A DNA stretch of 5,811 bases from assembly GCA_027069645.1 (NCBI GenBank), contig JALXEI010000157.1, positions 1-5,811 on the forward strand. The letters are read 5' to 3'. This DNA comes from Hyphomicrobiales bacterium. GTDB taxonomy: Bacteria > Pseudomonadota > Alphaproteobacteria > Rhizobiales > JAKIUO01. Made by a program: the position numbers and the translations under genes. The notes below the pieces were generated by a model. The model had not been told where the DNA came from. It worked only from the letters and a program-made list of their open reading frames with translations, and made no database searches. Shown one piece after another: positions 1 to 5,811 of this stretch (its first letter is position 1; every line of letters starts with the position of its first letter).

Positions 1-473
1 GCCTGATTGGTGTTATTCTGTTTACCATCCTTGTCTATGGTCTGTTCGGTATTTTTACCGTTATTGCCCTGTTGATCAATCTTTGTCTGCTGATCGCGAC
101 ATTGTCTGTTTTACAGGCAACACTGACACTTCCCGGGATTGCCGGTATCGTCCTGACAGTCGGCATGGCTGTTGATGCCAACGTGTTGATATATGAGCGT
201 ATCAAGGAAGAAATCCGCGCTGGAAAGACGGCCATCAATGCCATTGATACCGGCTATTCGCGCGCCTTTGGCACCATTCTGGATGCCAATATCACTACCT
301 TTATTGCTGCGTTTATTCTGTTTATGCTTGGCTCCGGGCCGGTGCGGGGATTTGCGGTGACGCTGTCAATTGGCATCCTGACTTCCGTGTTTACAGCCTA
401 TGTCCTGACCAGACTGATTATTTCCTTCTGGCTGCACAGAAAAAAGGTAAAAAATCTGCAACTTCCCCTGTAA
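1..473 (+). CDS. secD: Protein translocase subunit SecD, C-terminal part (5' end outside window)
   Basis: SecD is an inner-membrane subunit of the Sec translocon accessory complex SecDF. It uses the proton gradient to help pull preproteins into the periplasm. The visible 156 codons (reading from base 3) cover the last transmembrane segments. They include the family signatures LPGIAGIVLTVGMAVDANVL and YERIKEE, then SRAFGTILDANITT, and the closing GSGPVRGFAVTLSIGILTS. The Asp of the VDAN motif (bases 174-176) aligns with the membrane Asp known to be needed for proton coupling in E. coli SecD (D519). The protein ends in a short basic cytoplasmic tail (HRKKVKN). The N-terminus and large periplasmic domain lie upstream of the window. 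secF follows after 87 bases on the same strand, the usual order. The identification is secure. Confidence 0.97.
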   Translation, partial: LIGVILFTILVYGLFGIFTVIALLINLCLLIATLSVLQATLTLPGIAGIVLTVGMAVDANVLIYERIKEEIRAGKTAINAIDTGYSRAFGTILDANITTFIAAFILFMLGSGPVRGFAVTLSIGILTSVFTAYVLTRLIISFWLHRKKVKNLQLPL

Positions 474-525
474 GGTCTTTGGGGAAAAAGCGAAATATCC
501 GAATAAAGCCATGATGTTACAATCT

Positions 526-538
526 CCTGCCTGGCAGG
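526..538 (+). other. Small hairpin in the secD-secF gap
   Basis: Bases 526-530 (CCTGC) pair with 534-538 (GCAGG) around a three-base loop, with a possible extra wobble pair at 525/539. The hairpin sits 22 bases before the chosen secF start and holds most of an AGGGA that would otherwise look like a ribosome binding site for the upstream ATG at 543. No T-tract follows, so it is not an intrinsic terminator. A role in tuning secF translation is only a guess. Confidence 0.3.
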
Positions 539-560
539 GAATATGGAAGCGAGAAGAACG

Positions 561-1529
561 ATGAAGGGTTTTGATTTTATACCCCACAATACGAAGTTTC
601 CCTTTCTGGCATGGCGGTTTGTAGCGATTGCCCTGTCGGTCATTGGTATGTCGGCCTCCCTGATGCTGTTTTTCACCCAGGGGCTTAATCTGGGTATTGA
701 TTTTCGCGGCGGGTCGCTGATCGAGGTCAAGGCAAAACACGGGGCCATTGATGTCGGCTGGCTGCGGTCACAAATGCGGCCCCTGAAACTCGGTGATGTC
801 CAGATTCAGCAGATCAAGGACTTTTCCGGCCAGTCCGCCTGCTCTGACAACAGTTGCGCCATGTTGCGCATCGAATTGCAGCCCGGCGGGGACAAGGCGC
901 AGCAGAAAGCTCTTGATCGCGTCAAGGCTGCCCTTGGTGACAGGGTGATCTATCGCAGTGCGGAGGTTGTGGGACCGACCGTTCAGAAAGAGCTGATTGA
1001 AACGGGAATCATTGCCGTTATTGCTGCCATCGGTGCGGTTCTGCTTTATATCTGGTTCCGGTTCGAGTGGCAGTTTGCGATTGGTGCGGTTGTTGCCCTT
1101 ATTCATGACGTGTTGATGACAATTGGTATTTTTTCACTGTTGCAGATCGAGTTTGGCCTGCCCGTTGTGGCAGCCATTTTGACGATTGTCGGTTATTCCC
1201 TCAATGATACGGTGGTTGTCTATGACCGCATTCGTGAAAATCTGCGAAAATTCAAGAAAATGGATCTTGCCGATTTGCTCAACCTGTCTATCAACGAAAC
1301 ACTTTCGCGGACAATTCTGACTTCGGTTACAACCCTTCTGGCCCTGATGGCCCTGTATATATTTGGAGGCGAGGTTATTCGCGGCTTTACCTTTGCCATG
1401 ATCTGGGGGATTGTTGTCGGTACCTATTCATCGATTTTTATTGCTTCGCCCATCCTTCTGGCGCTTGATGTATCGCGCGACTGGAGCGGCAACACATCTG
1501 CTTCCAAAAAGGAGGCTCGTGCGAGATAA
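561..1529 (+). CDS. secF: Protein translocase subunit SecF
   Basis: SecF is the partner of SecD in the proton-driven SecDF motor of the inner membrane. The product is 322 aa, normal for a stand-alone SecF. It begins with the usual IPHNTKF sequence, then TM1 (about 17-39) and GIDFRGG (45-51). A periplasmic domain follows, ending in VVGPTVQKEL (136-145), and five more membrane segments lie between about 148 and 303. The GYSLNDTVVVYDRIREN motif (211-227) is intact. Asp216 and Arg250 have the same spacing as the E. coli proton-pathway residues D213 and R247. I chose the ATG at 561 over the in-frame ATG at 543. The 561 start has a purine-rich GAAGCGAGAAG upstream, whereas the AGGGA before 543 is only 2 bases away and lies in a hairpin. 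A cysteine pair (94, 99) sits in the periplasmic domain. Confidence 0.97.
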   Translation: MKGFDFIPHNTKFPFLAWRFVAIALSVIGMSASLMLFFTQGLNLGIDFRGGSLIEVKAKHGAIDVGWLRSQMRPLKLGDVQIQQIKDFSGQSACSDNSCAMLRIELQPGGDKAQQKALDRVKAALGDRVIYRSAEVVGPTVQKELIETGIIAVIAAIGAVLLYIWFRFEWQFAIGAVVALIHDVLMTIGIFSLLQIEFGLPVVAAILTIVGYSLNDTVVVYDRIRENLRKFKKMDLADLLNLSINETLSRTILTSVTTLLALMALYIFGGEVIRGFTFAMIWGIVVGTYSSIFIASPILLALDVSRDWSGNTSASKKEARAR

Positions 1530-1559
1530 TCTGCCGGGCCTTGACGAGGTACAGTTCAA

Positions 1560-1934
1560 ATGGAGTTACAGGAAGTCGGGTTTGCCGGTCATAATCTTGT
1601 CGAGGCCTATGGAGACGGTGGCTTTCGCATGGAGGGACGGCGGATTGACGGTTCGATCCTGATATTGCCTGGTATTGTCAAAAACCTGGTGCATGAATCT
1701 GATACACTTCCTGACTATGATGTGTTGGCAGAAACGCTGATCGGGCAAGATGAGATTGAAATTGTCATTCTCGGAACCGGCCCAAAACAGATTTTTCCAC
1801 CAGCCGGGTTTGCGAAGCGCCTCGCTGAAAAGAAGCTGGCGCTTGAAACGATGGATACCGGCGCGGCCTGTCGGACCTACAACATTCTCGTGTCAGAGGA
1901 TCGTCAGGTTGCCGCGGCCCTCATTGCGATATGA
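1560..1934 (+). CDS. Mth938-like domain protein (DUF498 family, NDUFAF3 homologue)
   Basis: This 124-aa protein consists of one Mth938-like domain, the family that includes human NDUFAF3, a mitochondrial complex I assembly factor. Visible signatures are YGDGGFRMEGRRIDGSILIL (17-36), ILGTGPKQIFPPAG (70-83), and the C-terminal block ETMDTGAACRTYN (96-108) ending in VAAALIAI. The start is well supported: an in-frame stop lies at 1542-1544, the ATG at 1560 is the first start codon after it, and GAGGT at 1546-1550 gives 9-base spacing. The gene begins 30 bases after secF and ends 6 bases before the next gene, so it is almost certainly cotranscribed with both. No catalytic activity is established for the family. 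A role in membrane-complex assembly is inferred from NDUFAF3 and from the Sec neighbourhood. The product is expected to be soluble and cytoplasmic, as no signal peptide or membrane segment is seen. Confidence 0.92.
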   Translation: MELQEVGFAGHNLVEAYGDGGFRMEGRRIDGSILILPGIVKNLVHESDTLPDYDVLAETLIGQDEIEIVILGTGPKQIFPPAGFAKRLAEKKLALETMDTGAACRTYNILVSEDRQVAAALIAI

Positions 1935-1940
1935 CGGGCT

Positions 1941-2675
1941 ATGAACAGGGCAAGTCTATTCCAGCGCGCCGGACAGGTTGATCTCGACCGGACATTATCG
2001 ACGAGATTTGCGTCCGGAAAGCAACAGACGGGCCTTTTGTTGCTCTTGCTGTTCGAGAATGAACTGGCCAAAATCAGTCACAAGGTAAATGAGCCGCTGC
2101 TGGCACGCATGAAATTGCAGTTCTGGCGGGATGCACTGGCTGATGATCATGGTGGGGGCATGGAACTGGCGCGCGAACTCAACAGGCTGTCAGGTGATAC
2201 AGTCCTCAGGGGCAGGATGCTGGAAGAGCTGATTGTGCTTCATGAAGGTTTTGTTGAAGATTTCGGAACCGGCTTTGCGAGGGATAACACATATTGCACG
2301 CGTCAGGCTGCCCTGTTCCGGAAAGCATGTGCGTTGCTTGTCCCGGGTTATGAAAAAGGACGCGATGTTTTTTTCGAGCAATGCGGGAGCGTCTATGGCG
2401 AGGTGAAGCAGTTACTGAAATCCCGTCCAGCCAATCCATCCTCTGTTGATGAGGAGGAGGGGCGTCAAAAACAGATCAGACATGCCCTGAACAACATATC
2501 TGCGGAGCTGGCTGCCTTGCCCTCGAAAGCACGTCCGGCAGTTTTGCCCATCGCTCTTGTGATGCCATATTTGTACCTTTATCGACGGGCAAACAGATCG
2601 CCTGAAAGGCCGGTTGATCTGCATCCTGTCAGAAAAACCTGGCTGCTGTGGCGCGCCATACGTCGCGGCTTCTGA
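1941..2675 (+). CDS. Squalene/phytoene synthase family protein, probably non-catalytic (NDUFAF6-like)
   Basis: This 244-aa protein has the fold signatures of the squalene/phytoene synthase superfamily in its NDUFAF6-like branch. ENELAKISHKVNEPLLARMK (39-58) followed by LQFWRDAL (59-66) matches the family's E-x-A-x-hydrophobic-x-x-x-V-x-EP...Q-W/F-WRDAL block. The C-terminus matches the usual ending, with LPSKARPAVLPIALVMPYL (193-211) and then LLWRAIRRG (235-243). Neither aspartate-rich motif that binds Mg-diphosphate in true synthases is visible. The first helix has ENELAKI, and the second site (about 143-161, FFEQCGSVYGEVKQLL) has no Asp cluster. A prenyl-condensing activity is therefore unlikely. 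The ATG lies 6 bases after the Mth938-like stop, with no strong ribosome binding site, which suggests translational coupling. Human NDUFAF6 is a complex I assembly factor; by analogy this may assist membrane complex assembly, which is an inference. Confidence 0.85.
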   Translation: MNRASLFQRAGQVDLDRTLSTRFASGKQQTGLLLLLLFENELAKISHKVNEPLLARMKLQFWRDALADDHGGGMELARELNRLSGDTVLRGRMLEELIVLHEGFVEDFGTGFARDNTYCTRQAALFRKACALLVPGYEKGRDVFFEQCGSVYGEVKQLLKSRPANPSSVDEEEGRQKQIRHALNNISAELAALPSKARPAVLPIALVMPYLYLYRRANRSPERPVDLHPVRKTWLLWRAIRRGF

Positions 2676-2743
2676 ATAATGTTGAAAAGTTTTGGATCAT
2701 TGTCGCAGAGCGTTTTTTCTGCCGGAAATATCGGGCAATCAAT

Positions 2744-4633
2744 ATGAAATTTCGCACCTCTTTTCCCCGGTTTACGCTGCTGTTTTTATTGATTTACGTC
2801 ATTTCCGGTTCCACATCCGGCCGGGCCGACAATATCGAGTGGCGTGTTGACAATCCTTTTCGGCTGTTTCTCGATCCCGAATTCACAAGGTCCCAAATCG
2901 AACTTTATCGTTCTCTTGATGAACAGCAAAAACAGCATCCCGTTTTGAGTATGGAGCGCCTGATGGCGAAAAAGAATGGACGCGGATGGGCCGAAAAGGT
3001 TTTTACAAATACCTGCTGGGACGCCAGAAACAATCGCTATCGTTTTTGCAGAGGCAAGGGAAAAAGCTATATCAGGCCTGACAGCCACAAGGTTCACGTC
3101 CGTTTTACCGGCACGTTTGCTCCTGGTGACCAGTGCCGCTGGACCTTTCGAAATGCCGGAAAAAAATATCGTCGGGACAAGGCCAAAAGCCGTATTGTTC
3201 CTTGCGACAGGGAAACGGCTTTTGATGTGGCCTGGCCGCATGGCGGTCTGGTCAGTGTTGCGGTAAATGGTACAGAGAGGGCCAGAGAAAAGATAAAAGT
3301 CCGGGATGTGTTTATTGTTGGTATCGGCGACAGTTTCGCGTCCGGAGAGGGGAATCCGGATGATCCGGTTCAGTTCTCTGCAAGCCGTTTCGTGAATTAT
3401 GGACTTGATCCGGACAAACGTCCCCTGAACGGTTATCCGGCGCGGAAAGGAGACTGGCGGCATATTGGCGATGCAGCCTTTTTGCGCGAGGCTGCCAGAT
3501 GGCAGAGCCGCGCCTGTCATCGCTCGCTCTACTCCTGGCAGGTGCGTACCGCCCTGCAACTGGCCATTGAGGAACCTCATCGGGCTGTGACTTTTGTCGG
3601 GTTTGCCTGTTCGGGGTCGGAAATTACCGTTGGCCTGTTCCTTCGCTACAAGGGAAATGAATGGGATAAACATCCGCCGCGCCTGCCACAACTGAGTTAT
3701 GTGTCCGAAGAATTGTGTGGGCGGGGGGCGAGTACGCCAAAAGACTACACAACCGGCTATACACAACTGGGCAAACTGCCCGAACTGGAGAATATGGTGC
3801 TCAACAAGTGTTACCATCCGGTTCGCAAGATTGACCTTTTGCTGGTCTCGATCGGCGGCAATGATGTCGGTTTTTCAAGTCTCGTGGCCAATGCCATTTT
3901 TCGCGACAAGGCCTTGCTGAAAAAGGTCGGGGGCTGGTTCGGCAGCGTGCATGGGCCAGCAGAGTCACGGCGACTGCTGGGGGTGCTCAAAACCCGTTAC
4001 ACCGCCCTCAACAAGGCGCTTCACTATATGTTGCGGATCCCCTGGAAACAGTCGGATCGGGTTATCCTGACAGCCTATCCGCGCATGGCCAGACAGGCAG
4101 ACGGGCGCAGCCTTTGTTCGCCGGACAATTCCGGCATGACTCTCTATCCCGATTTCAAGGTCATGGGGCGGAAGTTGCGCGAAGCGGCAGATTTTGCTGA
4201 CGAACTTTACAAGGTGATGAAAAGCGCAGCGCGCAAACATGGCTGGACCTTTGTTGACGAACATCGCGAGCAGTTTGCCCCGCACGGCTTTTGTGCTGTC
4301 AGTCCCGAAAGGGAAGGGACCATTCCCGAACACCTTGATTTGCCGCGTTTTGTTGATGGAAAATGGAGCGGCTTCAATCCGGCCGACTTCCAGGCCTATG
4401 CCAGCCGTCAGCGCTGGATTCGCACCCCTGACGATGCTTATCTGACCGGGCATTTCCATACCAATGGCATTGTTTCAAACAGGTTGATGAGATACAAGCG
4501 CTCGAAATGGTTTCAGGTTGTCATGGCTGGCACCTATTCGGGGTCATTCCATCCAACCGCTGAAGGCCATGCGGCCATTGCCGATGCTGTGGTGCGCAAG
4601 GCCCGGAAAGTTTTGCAGAAATACGGCAAATAG
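2744..4633 (+). CDS. Secreted SGNH/GDSL-type hydrolase with N-terminal cysteine-containing domain
   Basis: This is a 629-aa exported protein. Residues 1-28 form a signal peptide (basic start, hydrophobic 11-22, likely cleavage after SGRA). That is why I start at 2744 rather than at the in-frame GTG at 2648, which lies inside the previous gene and would bury the signal. Residues about 85-180 hold cysteines 91, 102, 131 and 154 and look beta-rich. The SGNH hydrolase part follows: block I GIGDSFASGEG (193-203, nucleophile Ser197), block II FACSGSEI (287-294, Gly291), block III SIGGNDVGF (369-377, Asn373) and block V SFHPTAEGH (601-609, His603). The Asp normally three residues before this His is Gly600. 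Ten cysteines in all suggest disulfides. The family acts on esters, lipids or glycan acetyl groups; the substrate here is unknown. The ribosome binding site is weak. The gap to the previous gene is 68 bases, so it may be the last gene of the operon or separately transcribed. Confidence 0.88.
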   Translation: MKFRTSFPRFTLLFLLIYVISGSTSGRADNIEWRVDNPFRLFLDPEFTRSQIELYRSLDEQQKQHPVLSMERLMAKKNGRGWAEKVFTNTCWDARNNRYRFCRGKGKSYIRPDSHKVHVRFTGTFAPGDQCRWTFRNAGKKYRRDKAKSRIVPCDRETAFDVAWPHGGLVSVAVNGTERAREKIKVRDVFIVGIGDSFASGEGNPDDPVQFSASRFVNYGLDPDKRPLNGYPARKGDWRHIGDAAFLREAARWQSRACHRSLYSWQVRTALQLAIEEPHRAVTFVGFACSGSEITVGLFLRYKGNEWDKHPPRLPQLSYVSEELCGRGASTPKDYTTGYTQLGKLPELENMVLNKCYHPVRKIDLLLVSIGGNDVGFSSLVANAIFRDKALLKKVGGWFGSVHGPAESRRLLGVLKTRYTALNKALHYMLRIPWKQSDRVILTAYPRMARQADGRSLCSPDNSGMTLYPDFKVMGRKLREAADFADELYKVMKSAARKHGWTFVDEHREQFAPHGFCAVSPEREGTIPEHLDLPRFVDGKWSGFNPADFQAYASRQRWIRTPDDAYLTGHFHTNGIVSNRLMRYKRSKWFQVVMAGTYSGSFHPTAEGHAAIADAVVRKARKVLQKYGK

Positions 4634-4668
4634 CTGTTCCGCTCAGGGGGCGCGTTTGCCTTATCCTT

Positions 4669-4683
4669 TGGCCGTAACGGCCA
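4669..4683. terminator. Hairpin between convergent genes, possible bidirectional terminator
   Basis: TGGCCG (4669-4674) and CGGCCA (4678-4683) form a perfect 6-bp stem around a TAA loop. It lies near the middle of the 71-base gap between the stop codons of the hydrolase (plus) and the cysteine-rich protein gene (minus). The position suits a shared terminator, but neither strand has a T-tract after the stem, so intrinsic termination would be weak. It could also act only to stabilise 3' ends. Confidence 0.35.
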
Positions 4684-4704
4684 CGGGCCTGGTGGTTGTG
4701 ACAG

Positions 4705-5124
4705 TCAGGGCCTGAAGCAACTGGCGCTGATGCGCTCGACCCGGCATCCGGGATCATTTTCGTTGAAACAATAGCACAGGACGGCACCGTCCCTGTGATA
4801 GGTCTTGCCAATATTCCCTCGCCCGGTACATTTTGCATTGGTGATCTTCCACCCGGCGGGGCAGGACTTCTCGCACAGTTTCGGGCGACTGGCAGAGCAG
4901 ACCTCATCAATTTTGACACCAGCCCCTGTATTTGCGACCGACGGAACGCCATTGCGATTTCTTTCCAGTTGTTCAATCCGCCTTTGCAACCTGCCGATGC
5001 TCTGCTTTAACTGTTGAAATTCGCGCTTGATCCATTCGCTGTGAACATGTGCCTCCGGGTGAGCCCATGCCGGTTGCATGGAAAACACCAGTACAAGAGC
5101 GATCGGCAGAAGTCTGTTTTTCAT
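4705..5124 (-). CDS. Small secreted coiled-coil, cysteine-rich protein of unknown function
   Basis: I do not recognise this 139-aa protein. It opens with a clear signal peptide (MKNRLLPIALVLVF, then SMQPAWA with likely cleavage after residue 21). The mature N-terminus carries a histidine cluster (His22, His26, His28). A short coiled coil follows at about 32-53, with I32, F36, L39, I43, L46, I50 and L53 in unbroken 4-3 spacing. After a flexible linker (about 55-70), the C-terminal half holds eight cysteines (76, 84, 88, 99, 117, 119, 127, 136), including CPAGW and CYC motifs. An even number in an exported protein suggests four disulfides. The start at 5124 is chosen because AGGGA lies 8 bases upstream and the signal peptide begins there; the in-frame ATG at 5157 lacks both. 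The gene follows thrS by 54 bases and has its own promoter-like site. A periplasmic or surface oligomer is plausible. Confidence 0.82.
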   Translation of the reverse strand: MKNRLLPIALVLVFSMQPAWAHPEAHVHSEWIKREFQQLKQSIGRLQRRIEQLERNRNGVPSVANTGAGVKIDEVCSASRPKLCEKSCPAGWKITNAKCTGRGNIGKTYHRDGAVLCYCFNENDPGCRVERISASCFRP

Positions 5125-5160
5125 CTTTATATTCCCTGTTGGTCGCCCGTCCCGCAAACC

Positions 5161-5169
5161 ATTATATCA
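5161..5169 (-). promoter_or_regulatory. Extended -10 promoter element for the small cysteine-rich protein gene
   Basis: On the minus strand, bases 5169 to 5161 read TGATATAAT, an exact extended -10 element (TGn followed by TATAAT). No recognisable -35 hexamer is present at 16-18 bases upstream, which is typical of extended -10 promoters. Transcription would begin near 5154, giving a leader of about 30 bases with AGGGA placed 8 bases before the ATG at 5124. The element lies just after the thrS stop codon, so the gene can be transcribed independently of thrS. Confidence 0.5.
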
Positions 5170-5178
5170 TATTGCAGT

Positions 5179-5811
5179 TCAGGAGTCCCCGGTCCGACGG
5201 TCCGGCGGCAGACTGTCCCTCAGCAATTGTTCGATGGCTTCATCTGCCGATATGACCTTTGTATGTTTCTGTCCCAGACGGCGCACGGAAACTGTGCCTT
5301 CTTCCTTTTCGCGCTTGCCGACGACAAACATCACCGGCACCTTGGCGTGGGAGTGTTCGCGGACCTTGTAATTGATCTTTTCGTTGCGCGTGTCGGTTTC
5401 GCAGCGAATACCGGCGGCCAGACATTTTTGTTCCAGCTCAAGGGCATAATCATCAATCTCCGAGACAATCGGCGCGATCACCAGTTGCGTCGGGGCCAGC
5501 CAGAGGGGGAAGCGTCCGGCGTGTTGCTCGATCAAAATACCGGTGAACCGCTCCAGCGAACCGAACATGGCCCGATGCACCATCACCGGCTCGTGCTTTT
5601 CGCCATCCGCGCCGATATAGAAGGCCCCGAGCCGTCCCGGCAGATTGAAATCAAGCTGGGTGGTGCCGCATTGCCAGTCGCGGCCAATGGCATCGCGCAG
5701 CACATATTCAAGTTTTGGCCCGTAAAATGCTCCTTCGCCCTCGTTTAGCTCCCATTCCACACCCGCCGCCTCAAGCACAGCCTTCAGCGCCGCTTCCGCA
5801 CGGTCCCAGAT
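5179..5811 (-). CDS. thrS: Threonine--tRNA ligase, C-terminal part (5' end outside window)
   Basis: Threonyl-tRNA synthetase charges tRNA-Thr in the cytoplasm. The visible 210 residues run in frame to the window edge and match the end of the class II catalytic core plus the anticodon-binding domain. Core motifs are GEGAFYGPK, WQCGTTQLDF and VHRAMFGSLERF. The His of VHRA corresponds to the third zinc ligand of the E. coli enzyme (H511), and the Arg of SLERF is the class II motif 3 Arg. The anticodon-binding domain begins near FPLWLAPTQ and includes DTRNEKINYKVREH and then VPVMFVVGKRE. It ends a little after the usual EAIEQL helix with a short polar tail (PPDRRTGDS). About two thirds of the protein, including the editing domain, lies beyond base 5811. 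No terminator hairpin is seen after the stop, so some read-through into the downstream gene is possible. Confidence 0.97.
   Translation of the reverse strand: MWDRAEAALKAVLEAAGVEWELNEGEGAFYGPKLEYVLRDAIGRDWQCGTTQLDFNLPGRLGAFYIGADGEKHEPVMVHRAMFGSLERFTGILIEQHAGRFPLWLAPTQLVIAPIVSEIDDYALELEQKCLAAGIRCETDTRNEKINYKVREHSHAKVPVMFVVGKREKEEGTVSVRRLGQKHTKVISADEAIEQLLRDSLPPDRRTGDS

Noticed and set aside
515..523. TGTTACAAT, a possible extended -10 element for secF
   Set aside because: There is no -35 match, the -10 is imperfect, and secF is normally cotranscribed with secD. The predicted start would also cut into the hairpin at 526-538. The evidence is too weak to list as a promoter.
2676..2743. Possible promoter for the hydrolase gene in the 68-base gap
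   Set aside because: TTGAAA at 2682-2687 and TTGTCG at 2700-2705 resemble -35 boxes, but neither has a convincing -10 at 16-18 bases. A weak GCAGA/TCTGC repeat at 2705-2722 has a long loop and does not look like a terminator.
2648..2743. Longer hydrolase start at the GTG at 2648
   Set aside because: It would overlap the end of the upstream gene and put 32 extra residues before a well-formed signal peptide.
2786..3817. A 343-codon open frame on the minus strand
   Set aside because: It lies wholly opposite the hydrolase gene, whose motifs prove the plus-strand frame. Its translation shows no recognisable domain or signal, and no good ribosome binding site was seen.
5189..5205. CGGTCCG occurring twice in tandem near the thrS stop
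   Set aside because: The short repeat lies inside the ThrRS coding sequence and encodes the ordinary polar C-terminal tail; there are only two copies.
5014..5748. A 244-codon open frame on the plus strand
   Set aside because: It is antisense to thrS and the start of the cysteine-rich gene. The minus-strand ThrRS protein is unmistakable, so this is a shadow frame.

Overview
The window is a gene-dense stretch of a bacterial chromosome, most likely from an alphaproteobacterium of moderate GC content (slightly above half G+C by eye). I infer this from the gene order secD-secF-Mth938-like gene-squalene/phytoene-synthase-like gene, which is characteristic of that class, and from the SecD, SecF and ThrRS sequences. 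I see no tRNA, rRNA, CRISPR array, insertion sequence or phage gene.

Layout. The plus strand carries the 3' end of secD (to 473), secF (561-1529), a Mth938-like gene (1560-1934), a degenerate squalene/phytoene-synthase-family gene (1941-2675) and a large secreted SGNH/GDSL-type hydrolase gene (2744-4633). The minus strand carries, in transcription order, the 3' part of thrS (5811 to 5179) and a small secreted cysteine-rich protein gene (5124 to 4705). The hydrolase and cysteine-rich genes converge across a 71-base gap that holds one perfect 6-bp-stem hairpin.

How the genes work together. SecD and SecF form the proton-driven motor that helps pull proteins across the inner membrane. The next two genes are the bacterial relatives of the human respiratory complex I assembly factors NDUFAF3 and NDUFAF6, so the first half of the window reads as a membrane-protein export and assembly operon. 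The hydrolase and the cysteine-rich protein both carry signal peptides and many cysteines (10 and 8), so they are probably disulfide-bonded proteins outside the cytoplasm. Neither has a function I can name with confidence. thrS is a housekeeping gene.

The most unusual items are the hydrolase, which has a glycine where the catalytic Asp of the family's DxxH motif is expected, and the small protein, which joins an N-terminal histidine cluster, a perfect heptad coiled coil and an 8-cysteine domain. I did not find a clear multi-gene novel system.
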